Assembly: GCA_023374045.1 (NCBI GenBank)
Contig: CM041779.1
Location: forward strand, 142,674,294-142,738,293
Source of the DNA: Limonium bicolor
Lineage: Eukaryota > Streptophyta > Magnoliopsida > Caryophyllales > Plumbaginaceae
Length of the DNA: 64,000 nucleotides
Reading direction: 5' to 3'
The translations under genes were made by a program, and so were the position numbers. The notes under the pieces were generated by a model, which saw nothing but the letters and a program-made list of their open reading frames with translations, had not been told where the DNA came from and did no database searches. Positions within the stretch are counted from its first letter, which is position 1. Each line of letters starts with the position of its first letter. Shown one piece after another: positions 33,100 to 45,900 of the stretch.

Positions 33100-36075
33100 C
33101 CTTATTCTTCTACATAATTTCGACAGCTTGATGGTCAAATAAGACCTACATACTTTGACATTAAGTAATACAACACATGGGAAGGTGAGTCACCATGTAT
33201 TAAGCCTTTTATAAACTTTAAAGGCAATTTTTATACTAGTTTTTGCTCTCAAAATCGGCCCCTATAGTGAGCCTTGTTTACTAGTCTCTCCAACTGATTT
33301 AGAAGGTCATTTTAACCCTATTTAATATTACCAATTCGTGGCATGCCAAAAACTACAAGGCAATTGCGTAAAACGCGTTTTCGTGACACCCGAAGGTGTG
33401 TTTTTGTGCTCTAAGGAAATTTTGGGAAACAAATTGTTTTTATAAGTTCCAAGTGTTTTTAAACACTTATTATAGTAAATAAACATGTATTAAGATATTA
33501 CATTGGGTTATATTGGGTTATATCAACCCGTGACATAATTTACGGGCCATCGGGACACACCCGGGCAAAAAGGAGCGCTAAGAAATACTCCTGAGGTTTT
33601 TGTTGAATTTTGAGAAACTACTTCGTGGGTTCTCTTTAGAATGATTAATAATGATGTTAGGAACTCTAAGAATTAATTTTATAGGAGTTCGTGCCACCTC
33701 GGCACTCCTCCGACTTTTCGTGCTTTAAGGAGCGGGCGTGAGCACTCCCGAGCATTTTGCGTATTTGACTGAATATAGCCTAGGGAATGTTTATATATTC
33801 ATATAATGAGTGTATGACCATTTGGTTTAAGTTTTAGAAGGTTATACAAGGTCATGCTTGATCACATGTTTCTAAGGCGTTTTAGCATTTATGGAGAAAC
33901 GACTATTTTTACGTAACGTTCTCATGCATGGGTTTGCATGCGTACGTGAGATGATTTATATTTGAATTATTTTCCATTAAATAATGGTTTAATAATATTA
34001 ATTAGATTTGGGGTATTTCAAATGGAGTTGCCAAACTCCATTCCCAACATCCAAGGAACACAAAAAGGATATAATTAAAATCCTAAACCCTTGGAATGCA
34101 CTAATTCATTGAAAGGCTTGAAACACCATAGTTAGGGTTTACCTTGTGGAGTTTTTAAGAGTGGTTTTAACCCTTGAATCAAGAAGGGGGTTCCACCACC
34201 ATTGTAGGGTAGAAAAAAAGCTCCAAAACAAGAAGAAAACAAGGTATCAAGGAGGGGCAAAATCGGCCAGCACAAAGGAGTGGAGAAAAAAATGAGTTTT
34301 TCTTTGAAATTTTTACCTTAATGGAAAGAGGGGACTCCAAGCTTCAAGAAAATGCCATCTTCTTCACAAATGGGGGTATACCCATGGAGGTCAACTATCT
34401 TCATTTGAGATTTTGAAAAGAGAGGATGCTAGAGCTTGGTGAGAGGATGAAGAATATGTATTTATTTTTGTGATTTAAGCTTTAATGAAGCTTGGGCAAG
34501 GCAAAGAAGCTTGAGTAGCCATGGAAGAATGGAGGCTGGCGCAAGGAAGAAGAAAGGGGGAAAGAAATCGGCTGGGAGGAGGAGGCCACCGTGAGAGAGG
34601 GAATGAAATGGGAAAGTGAGAGGAGAGAGAAAGCAAAAAGGGGGTATAAGTTGCTTTTTGACTTATTTTAATAGTTAGCTAGTTATGTGAGAGGGCTGAT
34701 TACTCTTATAAAACCGGCCCCATTAATAATACCAGCTGGGAGCGTTTTTCATCTTTTACAGAAAACGCTCGTTAATTTATCCGGTTTTAGCACTATTCAC
34801 TAACCGGACCCGTTTTTCTGATTTTTCTCGTTTCTATAATTTTAATGTTTCTTAAGCTTCCATTAATGCTTAATAATAGTTATTTGATGAACTATAATTT
34901 TTACAGGTTCGTTTGACCACTCAAAGTCACGTTTTCGGGTTTTCTCAAAAAATGTGTGTTAAAGCTTTATTAGCGTTTGTAATTCATTTTATGGATCTGT
35001 TTTCTTCGGGAATTGTTCCCGTATATTAATTAGGCATTATTAAGCCTTTGAAATTCATCTAAGTCCCTTGTCGAGGTCGTATTCCTCATGTGGCCACATA
35101 ACGCTCAATTTAGCGTTTTTTGCTTTTTAGGCGTTTTCTCATTTCTTTTGGATTTATTTTCTTTACCAAAATTCTTTAGACACTAATAGGCCCTCAAATA
35201 TCATGTTAGAGTAATTTAATCACCCTAATTAAGTTTGGGGTATTTCATCTATAGTGATTTTCCCCACTACTAATGTATTGTGGGTAAGGTACTATGATCT
35301 AATCTATGGGTAACTGACCTATATGGGGTGCACACACTTAAAGACATAGGGTGAGGTGGTATGGTTTATAGCGGACCTTTATTAGGTGTCCGGTTGCATG
35401 ATGGTTTACAGTGGCCTCTTATTGAGTGTCCGGTTTGCTTTGGTGAGCTTGCTTTGTAGCGGCCTCTTCTTGAGTGTCTGGTTTGCATTGGAGAACTTGG
35501 TTTGCAATGGCTCCTAGGTGGGTGTCCGATTTGCATAGGAAACAAGGTTTGGATGTGATTTGTTTAATTTGATTTGTTTATTCATAAGTATGTGGGAGTT
35601 GGTTATATGTCTTATCTAAATTGCTTTGTTCTAGCATGCCATGTGTTGCTTATTGTTATGCTTATCAAAGTGTTTTCCTAAGTTAAATGAGTTTTACAGG
35701 ATGAAGTAAGAATTACTCAGCTTTGCTGATGTTTTCTGGCATGTGCCATGTGACCCTTTTATGTGTTGTTTGAAATGACCACAAGTACAGGTGAAGATGA
35801 AGTTTCCCCTTGGTTTGGTGAAATGCATGAGTATGGGACACGATTTGAGACGACCACCTAGTACTTAGGAGTTTGGTATCTTGTGCAATGTTTTAGATTT
35901 TGTATAAACAGCGTTTGGTTTGTAATAATATGTGGCTGAGTTATAGTAAACCTTAGCATCCACAATGAATGTGGGTGTGACGGTAACACCCGACTTGCCG
36001 TGTATATTCCGCTGTGTAAGAGGTTTAATTAAAGAAATAGAAATAAAAAAATAAAGCTAAAAAGTGGGGTTTTAC
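33100..36075. other. LTR-derived non-coding DNA
   Basis: No coding frame is supported. The part at about 34,018-35,249 is a diverged direct copy of 39,515-40,753 in the solo LTR. Shared landmarks are TTTCAAATGGAG, ATACCCATGGAGGT, TTTTGGATTTATTTT and GGGGTATTTCA. The right edge GGGGTTTTACA at 36,065-36,075 abuts a MULE gene fragment and is the reverse complement of a TGTAAAACCCC LTR start, so a second LTR insertion probably ends here. The left edge may lie in the assembly gap. Confidence 0.55.
35365..35545. repeat. Short tandem repeat, about 55-bp unit, four copies
   Basis: The unit has the form GGTTTRYAGYGGMCTCTTATTGAGTGTCCGGTTTGC. Copies begin near 35,365, 35,402, 35,450 and 35,502 and become less alike towards the right. 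Confidence 0.65.
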
Positions 36076-36516
36076 ACCCTTCGTACACCTTTCTCATGCG
36101 TGCATACTCCTCCATGAAATGCACCTCTGTTTGACTCTTGACTACCTTGGACTAATACTTGATAGCCTTAACTACTTAGCCCGTCGTATGGATGAACCTC
36201 TTCACATTCAATTCAACATTGGTGTTGATGTGTCAGTGATAGAGAAGATGAGGCATGCGGGGAAAAACATCACGAAGAGCTTTTATAAGACCAAGCTCTT
36301 TGTCAGTCACAAACAATGACGACTCATGTCCTTCAGTCAACAATTCCCTCAAGTTCTTCTAGCTTAAGTGTACCATGCATCGTCTTCACTACATACAAAT
36401 GCATATGCAATGTTGAAATTCTTCCCAACAGAAGTCATTCAAACTATCTCCACAAGTGACATCTTATACACATTTGTCTTGTACATAGCATCAACATTGG
36501 CAACATATGGGAACAC

Positions 36517-39500
36517 TGTAACACCCCTACCGTTAATACTGTCATTACCGTCTAATCTCTTCGTACTTCCAGATTCACGCAGCGGTACATACTTACATAC
36601 GGTGGGTGATACAATGCCGTTAGTCACCCACGTGACTAACAAAGCTACTACTACTACATACAGCATCGGTCTGATGGACCGGAATTCCGAGTACTACACA
36701 TCACAATACATCCATTTACCAAGGAAATACTACAATGCTTCATTCAACACTTTACTCCTTTACATTACCATACAATACAATATACATAACCGAGTTTACT
36801 AAGTTCTTCATACTAATACAATACCTCTTTCAAATCCATTCATACTCATTCAGAGTCTACATCTACCCATTCCTCACGTCTACATACTTACAATGCACAA
36901 GGTGTACCCCCTTGGTACACTACTACTTCAAGACTACAAGTTCGATACTATTCTCTACAATCTACATTGTCACCGGTCTCTCATTGCGACCATGTCTGCT
37001 TCGGTACCTGCACACTAAAAACGTTCCCCCTAGGGGGTCAGCTTTCGCTGCATATGATAACCGCATACCCCGCGTACTAGTGAGGGTACGCCGACCACTT
37101 GGTCGAATACATGCGATTCATTTTATTCATACATACATGCATACATGCTTTCATACATAATACTACAATACTTTACGCAAGGAATACATACATACATTTC
37201 AATACATACAAGTAGTCCATACAAGCCAATTGATACTTACTTATCTTTCCTGAAATGCGCATACATAATACATACCCAATACATACACCATACATATTTC
37301 ATACATACACAATACATGTTAGCTCCTTTTTGTCCACCCGGGTTAATCGGGTGAAGATTACTCTTTTACTCGTTACACAATACTTACGCATACATACTCA
37401 TACTTACTTACTTACTTACTCAAGTCAAGTCGTCGGGACCTCCGGCCCGGGGACTACTCTGTCCCACCACCGGGATTTACTTGGTTCACCAATCCAGGAT
37501 GCTACCCATTTAAGGGGTTTGGGCCGTGGACCAGTTTAAGAACCAGGAATCGGATCCAACCTCTGTGTCTCCTCATCCTCACGCGTGGCCGAAACTATAT
37601 CGGACTTCTACTCATTCCAATTTATCCAATACTTACGTTAGGAGTTAGGTAGTTAAGAATTAGTAGAAGTCATTCATTCAAGCCACATACACAAATGCAT
37701 TACTCATATACACATCCATACAAAAATACAATACAATATGCAAGTGCACTACGAGATACAAATACACCTCATCATTATTCATACATTTCATGAATTATAC
37801 AAACTAGTGTTCAAGACAAATATCAGGAACAATGTGAACAAGCACAAGTAAGTGCAATATAGTCCGATTCATGCATTTATCTTATTAGGTGATCAAATAA
37901 GCACACAAATCGGGGTAACCAGATTAGGATACAGGGCATGAAGAAATCATACCTTTCACCGTTGATTACTCTATCGGGCGTTCCCTTGTTCCTTTGATTC
38001 ACTCTCGTTCCTCGAGTCTTATTCGAACCTCCGGCTACATGCCAAATGGTTCCATTAATCTAAGCATTACACTACACACATAGTTACTATTCCCATACTT
38101 ACCCCGTTATCCCGTTAATTCGGTTCAACTTAATATTCCTAGATTCACAATTTTCTCAAACTTGTTTTCTTACTCTTGTGCATACTTTCTTACCATTTCT
38201 ACTACCTATTAGATGTACTACTATATATACATATACATATGGGTATAGATATATACTTATACCTATGATTGCTATAATCATTTTTTTTTTGTTTACTCGA
38301 CCGACCTTACCCAGGGTCGGACCCAAGGTCGGTCGAAGTCAGTAAGTTTCGTTAAGGCAAAATTCCAGGCTCGACCGACCTGCAAGTCCGGTCCCAAGGT
38401 CGGTCCGTTCCAATGAGTTACTTACATGAAAATTTCAGGCCTGACTGACCTTGCAAGTCCGGTCCCAAGGTCGGTCCGTTCCAGTATTTCTGGGTTCGAG
38501 TTTTCTGGACTCGACCGACCTTGCCCAAGTTCGGTCCCAAGGTCGTCCATTCTAGTAGACCTCTGGCCTTCACAATTTATGACTCGACCGACCTTGTAAG
38601 TTCGGTCCCCAAGGTCGGTCGAAGTCAGAAACTTCCCTCTGTGTATTTTAAGGCGCGACCGACCTTGCGGGTTCGGTCCCGGTCGGTCCGGCCCAGTACT
38701 TCAGTTTTAGAATCTGTTTTCAGTTCTATAATTTGCCCATTGTTTCCCCATTGTTCCTACATTTATTCCCACATGTTTTAACATTAATTAAGCCTCCTAA
38801 TACACCTTAGTTCATCCATTAATCCCTTACCCATTCCTACTAATTTACACAATTTTTCCTCCTTTCCATTCCATACCCATAGCAGTTTTGGTTCCTTCTT
38901 GCTACAGATTTTGCTCTAACCTTTACCATTCAATACTCCTACCAATGCTACTCCGAGCATCCTCAATGCATTACTTTACCACTCTAGTTCTTCCCATTAC
39001 CTAAATCCTCTTCAATCTGTTTCCAACATGATTAATTACTCACAACAACTACCAGAACACCTAGTTATTGTCTAGGTTATTCCCTTCTTCCACATCTAAG
39101 TCCTATAATTTCCATATAAATTGGGCAGAGGTTCCCCTAAATTCTCACTTTGCTCACATACCATTTCAACTCACATTCAATCCCAATCTCCATATCCATT
39201 CACACATCATTACTCACACTACAACACACAAATTTCCTGCACACATACATACATTACCCATGGTTTTCCCAAGCTTTTAAGCAACATTTACAAGTTTCAA
39301 AACAGCTACATTACCTTACTCATCATACTTCAACATACTTACTACTCATAACCTCATTCATTACTCATTTTAAGCATTTAAAATCTGTTACAATACCACA
39401 CAAAACTAGCTAAAGATAAGAACATTTACCTTGTTATTTCTAGTTTTCCTTTCTTTCTTCTCCCTTTCTCTTTCCTTCTTCTTTCTTCTCCTTTCTTTCC

Positions 39501-40753
39501 TTCTTGTTCTCGATTTCAAATGGAGTCCACACTCCAATGCTAAGCCCCATATCAATACACACCACTACTTAGAAACCATATTTACTAACCTAGGGTTTGT
39601 ACATGTTTAAGGTTTTAAAAGAGTATTACCTTCCAATGAGTAGATGGAGTTCTTGGTTAGCAAGAGAGCAAGATTCCAGCACCAATGGGGGGCCAAAATC
39701 AGCTGGACAACAAAGCACAAGGCAAGGCTAAGTTTTGAATTTTTGTTTTGCCAAAAGGGGCTAGAAGAAGTGGAGTTTCAAGACTATTTTTACCTCAAAA
39801 AATGATAAGGAGATGAAGGTGCTTCCAATGGTGGTCTCAAACCTTCAAATGGAGAATACCCATGGAGGTGAAAGCAGTGGTTTTCACTTTTTGAAAAAAG
39901 GGGAATACTCTCCTCGACAAGAGGAATCCAATGGTGTAATTTTTATTGTGTTTGGAGTTGATTTGGCCCTTCAAAAATATGAGAGAAGGAGGGTGTTGGT
40001 GGTGGCTTCACAAATCGCCATTAATGGCTGAGAGAGGAGGAAAGAAAATCAGAAGAGAGGAGGGGGGGGGGGGTGCATTACGGTGGGGATAAGGAAAATA
40101 GAGGAGAGACAGAGTCAAGGTAGCTTATTTGCTTTTTGACTTTGTCTTTTAGCATAATAGGAAAGGGATATAGAGAGTGAGAGAGGGAGCTGGCCGGCCC
40201 ACTCACACACACCCAATCAGCTTTTGCTTTTTATTTGCAAAAGTGGACACATTTATTTACTTATTTACATTCTCACCCACACCTTCCCGGTTGTTACAGT
40301 TTTTACTAACCGGAACCCGTTTTCCGGAATTTTCTCGTTCAATTAATTTTATTGGTCCTAAACCTTCATTAATGTTTATTAATGGCTATTTGGTTGACCA
40401 AAATTATTACGAGTCTATTTGACCCGCTTAAAGTCGTGTTTTCCCGGTTTCCTCGACAAACGCGCTTTAAGGTTCGTTTATGCTTTTAATCCATTTTAAG
40501 GATCCGTTTCTTCGGGAATCATTCCCATTTATTATTTGGGCCTTATTAAGCCTTTAGAATTCATATAATTCGCTAACCGAGGTCTCATACCTCCTATGGT
40601 TATTTAACGCTTATTTAGCGTTTCTCGCTTTTTAAGTGTTTCTTTAATTCTTTTGGATTTATTTTTCCTTACCAATATTAATTAGGCGCCGTTAGGCCCT
40701 TAAATACGGATTAGACTAATCTTAATCACTATATTTAAGTTCGGGGTATTTCA
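36517..40753. mobile_element. Solo LTR of 4.24 kb, target duplication AACAC
   Basis: It begins TGTAACACCCC and ends GGGGTATTTCA, flanked by AACAC at 36,512-36,516 and 40,754-40,758. Removing it rejoins the MULE reading frame region NIHETFQC to FPYVANVD. There is no gag or pol. A large LTR with no internal domain is what LTR-LTR recombination leaves. The interior has CATACA-rich simple sequence (about 36,880-37,420), the palindromic tandem array at 38.3-38.7 kb, and a section (39,515-40,753) duplicated at 34,018-35,249. Orientation is uncertain because both ends fit TG...CA. Confidence 0.75.
38296..38690. repeat. Tandem array of palindromic CGACCGACCTTG...CAAGGTCGGTCG units
   Basis: Six units of about 65-90 bases each carry CGACCGACCTTG, then a short GCAAGTCCGGTCC-like spacer, then CCAAGGTCGGTC. 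Each unit can fold into a stem of about 10-12 pairs. Starts are near 38,298, 38,371, 38,442, 38,511, 38,582 and 38,655. Unit length varies, but the palindrome core is kept. Confidence 0.85.
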
Positions 40754-41174
40754 AACACATTGAAAAGTTTCATGAATGTTGAGATAGCAAACATCACATA
40801 CCGATGACATCCCCATTGCTTGTACAAAATGATTAAAATGCTTTAACATCGAAACATTGAAAAAACATTAAGGACACATGGAAAAGACAAAAGATACAAG
40901 AAAAAACCTCTACGATTATCATAAAATCCTAGCTACTTGCGCTTCTCAAGGTCATCAACAAGCACTTGCATAACTGAGAATCTTCCTTTATGCTCCTTTG
41001 TCAACTACTTGTTCAAATTTTAAATGAACTTGAAACCAATGAATAAATCTGGATTCTTCTTCTTCTCGTAGTCACTGCTCACGTGGGCCAGTATCTACCC
41101 TGTGAAAGTGACGAACCACTTTCAACTCATCATTTGTCAAGGGATGTCTTGCGAAATGTCCATCGAGCTTCTTA

Positions 41175-41511
41175 GGGCATCCACAATGGTGTGGATTCCA
41201 CCCTCTTATGTTAGTAAGAAGATAAAAATGTTGCTGTAGTGGTGTGAAATCCACTTCTTTCTCTCTCATCATTGCTTAATTAAGCAACACTATGAAAACA
41301 AATATCACAGGTTGCAGCTATGTAACAATAGTAAAAAAATAAAAAAGTCCTAATTGAATGCTATGGTAAAAATAGCGGATAGGAGGAGTGAGAATGTTAA
41401 GATACTTCACCATGTAAACATTGATAGATCATTATAGTGTCTTACATAATATAATATTATTACATGACACCTAGAAATGTGTTAAGGAACTCAACACCAT
41501 TGTGGATGCCC
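41175..41511. mobile_element. Tourist-like (PIF/Harbinger) MITE, 337 bp, target duplication TTA
   Basis: GGGCATCCACAATGGTGT at the left end is repeated inverted at the right end (perfect over 18 bases). The element is flanked by TTA at 41,172-41,174 and 41,512-41,514. The interior is AT-rich and non-coding. Its terminal repeat differs from the CCGAACGCAGCCA family, so it belongs to another Harbinger lineage. It lies in the MULE pseudogene. Confidence 0.9.
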
Positions 41512-41890
41512 TTAGGTAAATAATGGTTATGTCGCGTCCATCCTTCACAACCAATTTTCATCCTTTATAAGTGAGCTTGCTGCGTATACAGAAAAGACAC
41601 GAGCACTTCTTCGAAGACGTACGTCTTAGCTAGACAAATTTGTCCTCAATTGTGACTTTTCGGGTATATGCCAGTACCGTACATATGTAAGTACATCTAT
41701 GTCATCTGTACTTCATCTGGATAATGGTCACCACCATCCACCCACGACTTTTTTGCCGTCCCATAGTATCCACCCATACCACAATAGTGTTCTTTGTGGG
41801 GAAAAACTGATTTGTTTGAAACAAATATGTAGTATCAACCCACTCTTCTTCAGGAAGCTTAAGTGGTGATATCATGTGGTGGAGAATCAT

Positions 41891-42983
41891 GAGATTTAGT
41901 TGAAGGCTGCAAAAAAAAGTATAAAATACAAGTTACAAACAAGGAAATTTCTAAAGTTAACAACATGGTCCGTAATGAACGAATGAAAGCTTTGTTCTTT
42001 TCAGATCCTCTAACACAACGTCCGCAACATACGTGCTAAGAATAAGTCCACAATGGGCATGTACCGTCTGTTACAGACAACCTAAAAGGCGAACGATGTA
42101 CACAACCGTCCGTTACAGACCAATTCTTATGGATGAGAAGCTTGTGTCCGTTTTGTCAATCCAAAAAATGGATGTTAAGCTTATTGGTTCACAAAATGGA
42201 TAAAAAAACAGACCAAAACGTGAAAAACATGTTTATATTATGAACTTTTGTTTAAAATCACCTATGGATAGTCCGGAAAAACAGTTACTTCAATCGGAGA
42301 TTCGTTCAAATCAAATTCCATGTCATTGTTCAATTTCTCATACCGTTTTCCTTTTGTTATTTTGAATTAACTGTATTTTATCTTCTAAATTTTGCTCTCT
42401 CTTCTCCCTTTGTCTAATTTCCTTTATCCTTCATTGTAATGTTGAAATGAATAACACCTAACTCCCACCTACTCTATATATAGTTTATATAACCCATCAA
42501 AACTTCTGTGCTCATAAAACTTCTATGTTAATAAAAAACTCATATTTTCATCAAAACTTCTATTTTCATTATCTGAAAAAGTCTCGTCCTCCCGGCTACT
42601 TATAAAACTTTCTTAACATACGATAAATTTCTACTTTTATTCTATTTTTAATATTATTTTATTTTTAAATAATTAATTAAATATATCTAATAATTTTAGG
42701 ATGAAAATAGCTATTAATTAAATCTATCACTGCCAATTCTAAAACACTCACCGTAAAATTGAATCCAAAATTGAACTCCCTTTCCATATCCGCTTCTTTC
42801 AAGCTAACCGTCTTATTGTTTTGCTGCAGAGATCAACTCGTTGATCCGCCTAAGCTCGGGTAGCATTCTCTCACCAGTCATCACCTCCTATACATCTCTT
42901 ACGTCTCTCTCCCAGTGCTTCTATTCATTTCTCGATCTCTTTCTCCCCCTATCTACGTTACTGTACCGGTACATTCTTGGATT
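41891..42983. promoter_or_regulatory. Intergenic region and probable promoter of the MBL gene
   Basis: No gene is seen. TATA-like motifs (CTCTATATATAG) lie near 42,472-42,483, about 500 bases before the start codon. A C/T-rich stretch typical of plant 5' leaders runs from about 42,860 to 42,960. A short direct duplication with CCGTCYGTTACAGAC occurs at about 42,064 and 42,107. Confidence 0.45.
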
Positions 42984-45900
42984 ATGGAGAACGGAAATGG
43001 CGCAAGGGATGAAGGCAAGTCGGCCTTGATCTTTCTTGGGACCGGGTGTTCGAGCGCTGTACCAAATGCTAGGTGCTTGATCCATCCATCCGATCCTCCG
43101 TGCTATGTCTGCAATCAGTCTCTCTCCATTCCACCTGATCAGAACCCTATAAACAGGTTTTCACGTAATTTACCTCTGGTGCCGCATTTTACCTCACCAT
43201 AGTTAATTGAAAACCGATCTTAATTCTAGATTGATCAAGGAGGCTCTGGTTCTCTACTTACTATGGATTTGGATAAATTTGATCGTTCCTGCTAATGGAT
43301 ATCTTTTAGCTTCTATTCGGTACTTTTTTTAAAAGAATGTTGCTGCCGCCGCTGGTCTCCTGTTGTTGTACATGCATTCTGTTGAGATAGATGAAGTGCA
43401 TGAAACATTAAATGTCTTTCCGTGATTTCATTGAACTCATATAGAGCTAGAATATCACTGTAATCCGTTTAACTGTTCTTATTATAGTATGCAAATCAGA
43501 GTTGTAGGCTAACCTTCGTTCATGCCTAGGCTTCTTGATGTGGCATTTTTCTTCACCAGTTTCATTCAGATCATGGAAATGTAAGGTTAATGCAAATCGT
43601 CTCAGGTAGTTTTCCTTTTCGTATTTCAGATGCAATACTTCTCTGCTTGTAGAGTATCGTCAGGATATTGCCGGTGATTGCAGCTATATACTGATTGATG
43701 TTGGAAAGAATTTCCGAGAACAAGTGCTTCGCTGGTTTACATTGCACAAGATTCCTCGAATTGATTCTGTAAGTCTATTACATTAGAACAGCTATTGATT
43801 TGATCTCATCCTATGAAATTGATCAAACTACCATCTGAGACTTGGTTAAACATAATTTTCATGTACGGATTTATTGAATAATATGCTATAAATCCAAATA
43901 GAGATTAGAGGTTGAACATAATAAATTTTTGGTAGGCCATGTTGAATCCAATGAGCATCACTTTCATGTGATGAGGTTAGCCAATGCCAATTCTCTTTAG
44001 CTGATGATTGTCTTCATGGAATTTCAGATGCCTCACTATGGTCAACTACTATTAGTTTGGTCGTGCTTGCAAATTCATTGTGAGATGCATGCTGCATCCT
44101 TTTCTAGATTAATTTTCTGGTATGATTTAAGAGATTATCGAGAAAGACACATTTTCAGCTTGATCTGTCATTTTTACCCCAGCTTTGAATTTTAAATTTG
44201 TCTAATTAGTGGAGCATTATTACCGCTTTGCAATTTTTCAAGTTGTGATGTGCTGCTGTGACATTGCATGTGAAGATACTAGTGACAAATAGTTGACTGG
44301 TACTCTTGATCATATATGTGATTGCTTAACTGGATTCACATGCTGAATATATGTATTATGGATCTCTGCTTGTATGTGTTATATCTGAAATGAAATGGGA
44401 TGACCTTGAATTGAGCTATAAGGAGCGCTTGGCTGATTTTGATACGGATGATATTTTAGTTTTCAACTGAACCTGTAGCTGGCCTATTTTGTTTAATTGG
44501 CTACCTAGACAATGCAAATGAAGGTGAATAGTTGTTGAGATCGCCAGATTCATAGAAATAGTTGTATTTTAAGATCATTTGATTGTATTATCTGTACATC
44601 CAGCAAGTCTCCAGTTAGTTAGTTTAAATATGAAGTATCATACTTAATATGCATGAAGATAGCATCTCTGGCATTCTTTCTTTAAAATTACCTGTTTATA
44701 TTAACATATCTTAACGTGGAAACTGTAATTATAAAATTTACTACTTCGTATGGTTGTTGTCCCCTGATTGATGTATTTATAGGTTTTATGCATATGAAGT
44801 ATTGACCATTTGAGTTTTGAAGACCAGATGATATTAACATTGCATCTGTTTGCGCTAAGTTCGAATATAATCATGAATATTACAAGCTGCTCATCTTGTT
44901 TTTTGTCCCCTTTTCTTTCCTTTTCCACATTTCTACGTTGGTATTGAATAAGTTTGTATAGACTTTTCCTTTTTGTGGTTAGAATTATTTGTACTTGACT
45001 ATACACTAATACTGAGTACATGCCAGATAATATTGACTCATGAGCATGCAGATGCTGTTCTTGGTCTGGATGATGTCCGCTCTGTACAACCATTTAGCCC
45101 TACAAATGATATTGCTCCAACTCCTGTTTACCTCAGTCAACATTCCATGGACAGGTATCATCATTTTATGTCAGTTCTGTAAGCATAGAAGAGGAACATA
45201 TGAACCTGTATTGAAATGTAGAACGGCTGTCTTGCTAACATCAAAGTAACACTTTAAATTAAAGATACACCATGTGCAGTTTCATAGAACTTACTATAAC
45301 TAGTTTTTGAAACCATGCAATTTAAGTAAAAATCTGTACACAGTATCTTGTAAAATAACAAAAGCTTAAAAAAATTTAGGTACAAACTAATATATCTAAA
45401 ACACTATCTTACGTTTTGACTCCACTTTTTGGCCTTTTCTTTGCTGAAACATAATCATGTCTTGTGAAATTGAACGAAAATTTTACCTTTCCCCCCTTGT
45501 CCACCACCCCGAAACTATTGTTAGGGAACTTATGGTTTGTTTTCATATCTCTGCTGCATGATCATTCAAGTCATTTTTTGTGTTTTTCTTGTACGCTTGG
45601 TGCCTTATGCCTTGTATTGTAGAACTTATACTTTCATGTTCTCATTTCTTTATCCCCATACAGTATTGCAGTGAAATTTCCTTACCTAGTTCAAAAGAAA
45701 CTCAAAGAAGGGCAAGAAATAAGAAGAGTAGCCCAGCTTGATTGGACCATAATTGAGAGAAGTTGTGCGAGTCCATTTGTTGCATCAGGCCTAAGATTTG
45801 TTCCTTTACCAGTAATTTTTTTCTCTTGATTGCACTCTTTGAATAATCTCATCTTGTCTCATCATTTATGCTTGAATTTGATTGATTTTTTTTATTTCAC

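Larger units (their letters stand above)
36076..41890 (-). pseudogene. FAR1/MULE transposase pseudogene, split by two LTRs and a MITE
   Basis: Coding remnants lie on the minus strand at 41,890-41,515, 41,174-40,759 and 36,511-36,076. The first resembles the FAR1-type N-terminal zinc region (FQTNQFFPTKNTIVVW, then KKCSCLFCIRSK). The second contains HFARHPLTNDELKVV and ends in NIHETFQC. The third begins FPYVANVDAMYKTNVYKMSL, which parallels FPYVVLIDSTYKTNMYKVPL in the MULE at 59.6-60.3 kb and includes the first catalytic Asp, then FVTDKELGLIKALRDVFPRM. Stops occur throughout. The 3' part is cut off at 36,075 by another LTR. It is a relic of a second, older MULE of the same broad type. Confidence 0.75.

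Noticed and set aside
32358..33138. Long open frames on both strands across the N run
   Set aside because: They exist only because N codons are not stops; nothing at either side supports coding.
36880..37420. CATACA-rich stretch with open frames
   Set aside because: Simple-sequence DNA inside the solo LTR; the frames are low-complexity Tyr/Thr/His runs.
43447..43635. Minus-strand frame opposite exon 2 of the MBL gene
   Set aside because: It overlaps intron 1 and has no start context, motif or neighbour that supports a gene.
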